Assembly (NCBI GenBank): GCA_963580455.1
Contig: OY756963.1
Location: 21,843,555 to 21,907,554, forward strand
Direction of reading: 5' to 3'
DNA from: Euonymus europaeus
Lineage: Eukaryota > Streptophyta > Magnoliopsida > Celastrales > Celastraceae
Length of the DNA stretch: 64,000 nucleotides
Shown here: in pieces, positions 60,560-64,000 of the stretch
Position numbering within the stretch: position 1 is the first letter of the stretch
How the letters are laid out: each line of letters opens with the position of its first letter
Notes under the pieces: model-generated
What the model was told of the DNA's origin: nothing
The model's database searches: none
Seen by the model: the letters and a program-made list of their open reading frames with translations, nothing else
Program-made: the position numbers and the translations under genes

Positions 60560-61468
60560 ATAACACTGTTTGGACTTCTCAATCAACATAAATATTGAAA
60601 TTGAAAATTGAACTGGCATAGAGTTAGGTTTTGGACAGGGATGCATCCTAGATCTCCGACGTTTTTCTAACTTTTTCATATACGATTTGGTATAAGTTTA
60701 GTTTTATTACTAACGCTTTTGATATGTATACAAATTTTCATCGACTAATTTATAACAATTTTGATTCAGTGAAGTTAAGAAAATAGTTTCCTTGATGTCA
60801 TACGAGCTTCAATTGTAACTAGACACCAATTGATTGAGAAATGATTATGTAAGTTTAAGTTTATTGGCTAAAATGTAATATTTGAATAATAAGTGATTAA
60901 ATTGTAACAAAAGTTTATCTTTCAGTGATGGGAGATTGAAAATGATTTTTAGCAAGAGTTTACAACAAATCATTAATTTTCTCTTTAACGGAGTGCATTA
61001 GTTTATTTAGTTAAAACTCAAATTGTATCTCCGAGACTCCAGTATTTTGCCTTCTTCTCTAATCAGACCCCGGTCTTTTTGACCTAAACCACATACGTCC
61101 CTCCTGTGCCAAAAATAGCCACTACAGAAACCCTAATCACGCATAAACAGTCAAACATCGACACCGCCTTGGTATATTTGAAATACCGATATATAGTTTT
61201 TCCATCGTTGTTGACGGGTGGGATTCGGAGGGAAGTGTCCGCATAAGAAACACCCAACAGGAATTAAGCAACCACTAAATCCCAATTAACAAAAAAAAAC
61301 TCGTATTTATTCCTCCCGTTACCTCCCTCTGTCCTTTCCTCACCTTCTCTTCCATTCGGAACGAAAGAGAAGGCCTGAAACCAAAAGCCCTAAACACGCC
61401 CTTACAGAGGACGTACTGAATGTTCTCTTAAGAGGACTCGATTCTACTCGAAGTGCGCTGCCGTTCAG
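60560..61468. other. Intergenic region and VIRILIZER promoter
   Basis: AT-rich, becoming pyrimidine-rich toward 61300-61468. This last part is the likely leader of the VIRILIZER gene and includes CCTCCCGTTACCTCCCTC. Confidence 0.45.
61128..61136 (+). promoter_or_regulatory. Telo-box (AAACCCTAA) upstream of VIRILIZER
   Basis: The 9-mer AAACCCTAA lies 333 bp upstream of the start codon. Telo-boxes are common in promoters of plant genes for translation and RNA metabolism. A related AGCCCTAAACA occurs near 61386. Confidence 0.5.
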
Positions 61469-63816
61469 ATGGGCCGGCCTGAGCCTTGCGTCTTGTTTGC
61501 ACAGACCTTCGTTCACCCTTACCTCGATGAATACGTTGACGAAGTGCGCTCTCTCTCTCTCTCTCTCCCTCCCTCCTTTGTGAATTTCAAATTAATCTCT
61601 TCTCTTTCGAAAATTGGGGATTTACTCTCTACAACGGACCACAACGGCTATTTTGCGAGAGATTTTAGGGGTTGTTTTATTTGAACTCAACTGATATTGC
61701 TTTTGAACTATTAACCTCTATTTATCTATCTCTATCTTTCTACGATCTCAGGTATTGTTTGCAGAGCCTATTGTTGTTACTGGATGTGAGTTTCTCGAGC
61801 AGAACGCATCCTCAGCTTCTCAAGCATTAACACTTGTTGGGTTTGTAACTTTCGCTCGTGTTCGCTGTTACTTTTTTCGATTTTTGAATTATCTTCTAAT
61901 TAATTATAGTTAATAAGACTGAATTTCCAAAGTTGACACTTCTTGAGGCATTGGGTAGTGTATGGTTGTATCTTGAAAGATTTCCCAAGACATGTAAATG
62001 TTTCGTCATTGAAATTCAGAACCAACATCTCCATGATGTATCTTAATAAACATTTATTGACTATTTATTTCCTAAAGTGCTGTAATCTTTCCAGGGCCAC
62101 TTCTCCTCCATCTTTTGCTCTGGAAGTATTTGTTCAATGTGAAGGGGAGACGAGATTCAGGCGCCTCTGTCAGCCTTTCCTGTATTCTCATTATTCTTCC
62201 AACGTGTTGGAAGTAGAGGTATTTGCTGCATAGCCAACATTTTGCATGATTACTTTGTTTGATTGAAGTTACCTTTTCCTTCATGTTTGGCTACCTTGTC
62301 TCAACTAACTACTGCCTTTTCCCCTTCACTTCTTGGGGAGTACTAGAACTATATTTTTTTGAATTCTACTTTTTTTTTGGTTTGGAAATCATCATCATCC
62401 GAGGCTTTGTCCTAAAAGTTTGGGGTCACCTACGCAACTCTATGAGAAAATCAACGGGAATTCACTACACGTATCTGGGCCTTTTTTGTCTGAATGCTAT
62501 CAATATTTGTTGGGTTTTGTATTAAATCTTTCAGTTCTTTGTGGTGGGTTTATTGATTTAAGTATTTTTATTGTTATAAACAGTTTTGATTTAGCTAGTC
62601 ACTTACAAATGCGGAGGTTGAATTTTTTGTTGTGGGGGAGGGGGAGGATGGAGGCATGAATCGACAACTGCACTTATTTGGTGGGGGCATGAAGTATCTA
62701 ATGGTCAATATGTATAATCTGGAATAAAAGTTTGCCTAATGGAGGAGTTTTCCAAGAACTATGACTTTCATTGAATTAGAAAAGTGCTTATGAAAATGAC
62801 AGAACCTCGACACCTTGTTATTGTTCTGGACAGTGTTGCTATTATTTTTATTTCTGTTGCTGCCTTCGTTAACAGTTTAGGCTATCGTTGCTATGTTCTT
62901 AATGTGTAATTGATGCCATTCTTACGATCACCAATTTTTATAGGCGCTATCATGACTGTCATCGCTGCTACAACTTACATGATCATTTTTTTTAAATCAT
63001 CATTGTTACCTATTTGAATAATTTCCATAGTAAATTGATTTGAATTATTGAAAATGCTGAGAATGAATTTTATACATGCTTATTCTAGTTCGATGCATAT
63101 TAGACCTCATAAGGTTTATGATTCTTAGCAAAAGAGCAAAAATCCTAAGAGAATGATGCAGTAATTTTTTGCAGGCTGTTGTAACTAATCATCTAGTTGT
63201 CAGGGGCAGCTACCGTAGTCTGAGCTTGGTTATTTATGGAAACACAGCTGAGGATCTTGGGCAATTCAATATTGAATGTGATGATAGCTCAATTACTAAT
63301 CTTGTGACTTCTGCTGAAGGAAAGATTGAGGACCTCCCTTTGGCACTGCGTTCTTCTAACAGGACAATTGAGGAATCACTTTCCTCTCTGAAAGTGTTAT
63401 CGTTACCAAGTGTTGTGAGTGATATAACTGTTGATATTAAGAAGTTTTTACAGCTGACTTCTAAAGTTTTGGAGTTGTCAATCATTGGGCATACAATCAA
63501 TAAAGTTGTGAGTACTGTGGTCTCAGCAGCATCATTATTTGTCTCCAATGATTTTTGTTGTGAAGCAATCAAGCAGAAACATTGTGCTTTGGGTGGATCC
63601 AAAAATTCTGCAGAGATAAACCATATTATGAATGAGGCGAGAAAAGAGCTTCTTGAGTTTGTTGGTGGACACGCATCTAGTGAATTATTGGCAGTTTTAA
63701 ATTTTCTTGAAACCGAGGCTGATTTGGCTACTTCTAAACAGTTGGTTGATATGTTGAGTCAGTACTTTGATTTTCAAAGGAGCTGCAGGAGTGCTGAGAA
63801 TGATGAGCTTTCACAG
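61469..63816 (+). CDS. VIR: Protein virilizer homologue, 5' part (cut by window edge)
   Basis: Four exons are visible: 61469..61543, 61752..61840, 62095..62218, 63175..63816. They encode the first 310 residues in phase, and the last exon ends at a GT donor, so the gene continues beyond 64000. The N-terminus MGRPEPCVLFAQTFVHPYLD, then CEFLEQNASSASQAL, GATSPPSFALEVFVQCEGE and AVVTNHLVVRGSYRSLSL, match plant VIRILIZER very closely. VIR is a large armadillo-like scaffold of the nuclear m6A mRNA methyltransferase complex (with MTA, MTB, FIP37 and HAKAI) and is essential in Arabidopsis. The middle and C-terminal parts are outside the window. Intron 1 begins with a CT-rich microsatellite 6 bp after the donor. 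Confidence 0.95.
61549..61576 (+). repeat. (CT)n/CCCT microsatellite
   Basis: About nine CT units followed by CCCTCCCTCC, directly after the donor of VIRILIZER intron 1. Length is likely to vary between individuals. Confidence 0.8.
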
Positions 63817-63935
63817 GTGATTTAAATACCATATTCTTTCCTGATGTATTGTGTTAGTTGATTGCATATCTTCTTTGTTAGTGCTGATGCCTGATACAAA
63901 TTTCTCTCTTTCTCTCTCTCCCTTCTTTCTCCTTA

Positions 63936-63951
63936 TGTGTGTGTGTGTGTG
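63936..63951 (+). repeat. (TG)n microsatellite
   Basis: Eight TG units in VIRILIZER intron 4, preceded by a CT-rich tract from 63905. Confidence 0.8.
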
Positions 63952-64000
63952 GTTAGACATGTATATATTTACTAAAGTTTAGGTATTTATCTCGTGTCAG

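Noticed and set aside
1..64000. CRISPR array, bacterial operon or viral insertion
   Set aside because: No regularly spaced repeats, no clustered short-gap ORFs, and all retroelement parts are of plant LTR type.

Overview
The window is nuclear DNA of a flowering plant, almost certainly a eudicot. It has AT-rich introns with GT-AG or GC-AG ends, plant-only gene families, and dense small plant transposable elements (TRIMs, MITEs, an Au-like SINE, LTR elements). I see no bacterial, organellar or viral genes. The species cannot be named from the sequence alone.

Layout, left to right. (1) 109-2132, minus: a two-exon Mal d 1/Fra a 1-associated-type gene with two apparent single-base deletions. (2) 3912-9134, minus: a ten-exon START-like lipid-binding protein gene. 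(3) 9.1-16.2 kb: mostly non-coding, with weak coding-like fragments and a MITE. (4) 17059-20206, plus: an NF-YA transcription factor gene with a miR169 site in its 3' UTR. (5) 21372-22461, minus: a SYP121/122-type plasma-membrane syntaxin, convergent with NF-YA. (6) 22819-23349: a complete TRIM with target-site duplication (TSD). (7) 24692-42236, minus: a 28-exon gene for TRAPPC8/TRS85 (1285 aa). Its intron 22 holds a three-level nest of retroelements, and another intron holds a TIR element followed by telomere-like degenerate repeats. (8) 42.2-47.4 kb: a repeat island with a hAT-type MITE and a 2-kb solo LTR inside a second MITE. (9) 47546-56486, plus: a 16-exon DEAH/RHA helicase gene (DExH1/DHX36-like, 997 aa). 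(10) 57.4-60.6 kb: a retroelement remnant with an intact plant-transposon-domain ORF and a 3' LTR. (11) 61469 to the right edge, plus: the first four exons of VIRILIZER, part of the m6A methyltransferase complex.

The genes do not form one pathway; they are independent housekeeping or regulatory loci. Membrane traffic (TRAPPC8, syntaxin) and RNA metabolism (helicase, VIRILIZER) both recur. For the START, NF-YA, syntaxin, TRAPPC8 and helicase genes every exon junction was placed by hand and the summed exon lengths are multiples of three; VIRILIZER is in phase as far as it runs.

The most notable observations are the Russian-doll retroelement nest, with a tandem three-LTR TRIM and a gag-chromodomain fusion remnant, four GC-AG introns among about 60, and the frameshifted first gene. 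No new multi-gene system (defence, biosynthetic cluster and so on) is visible.
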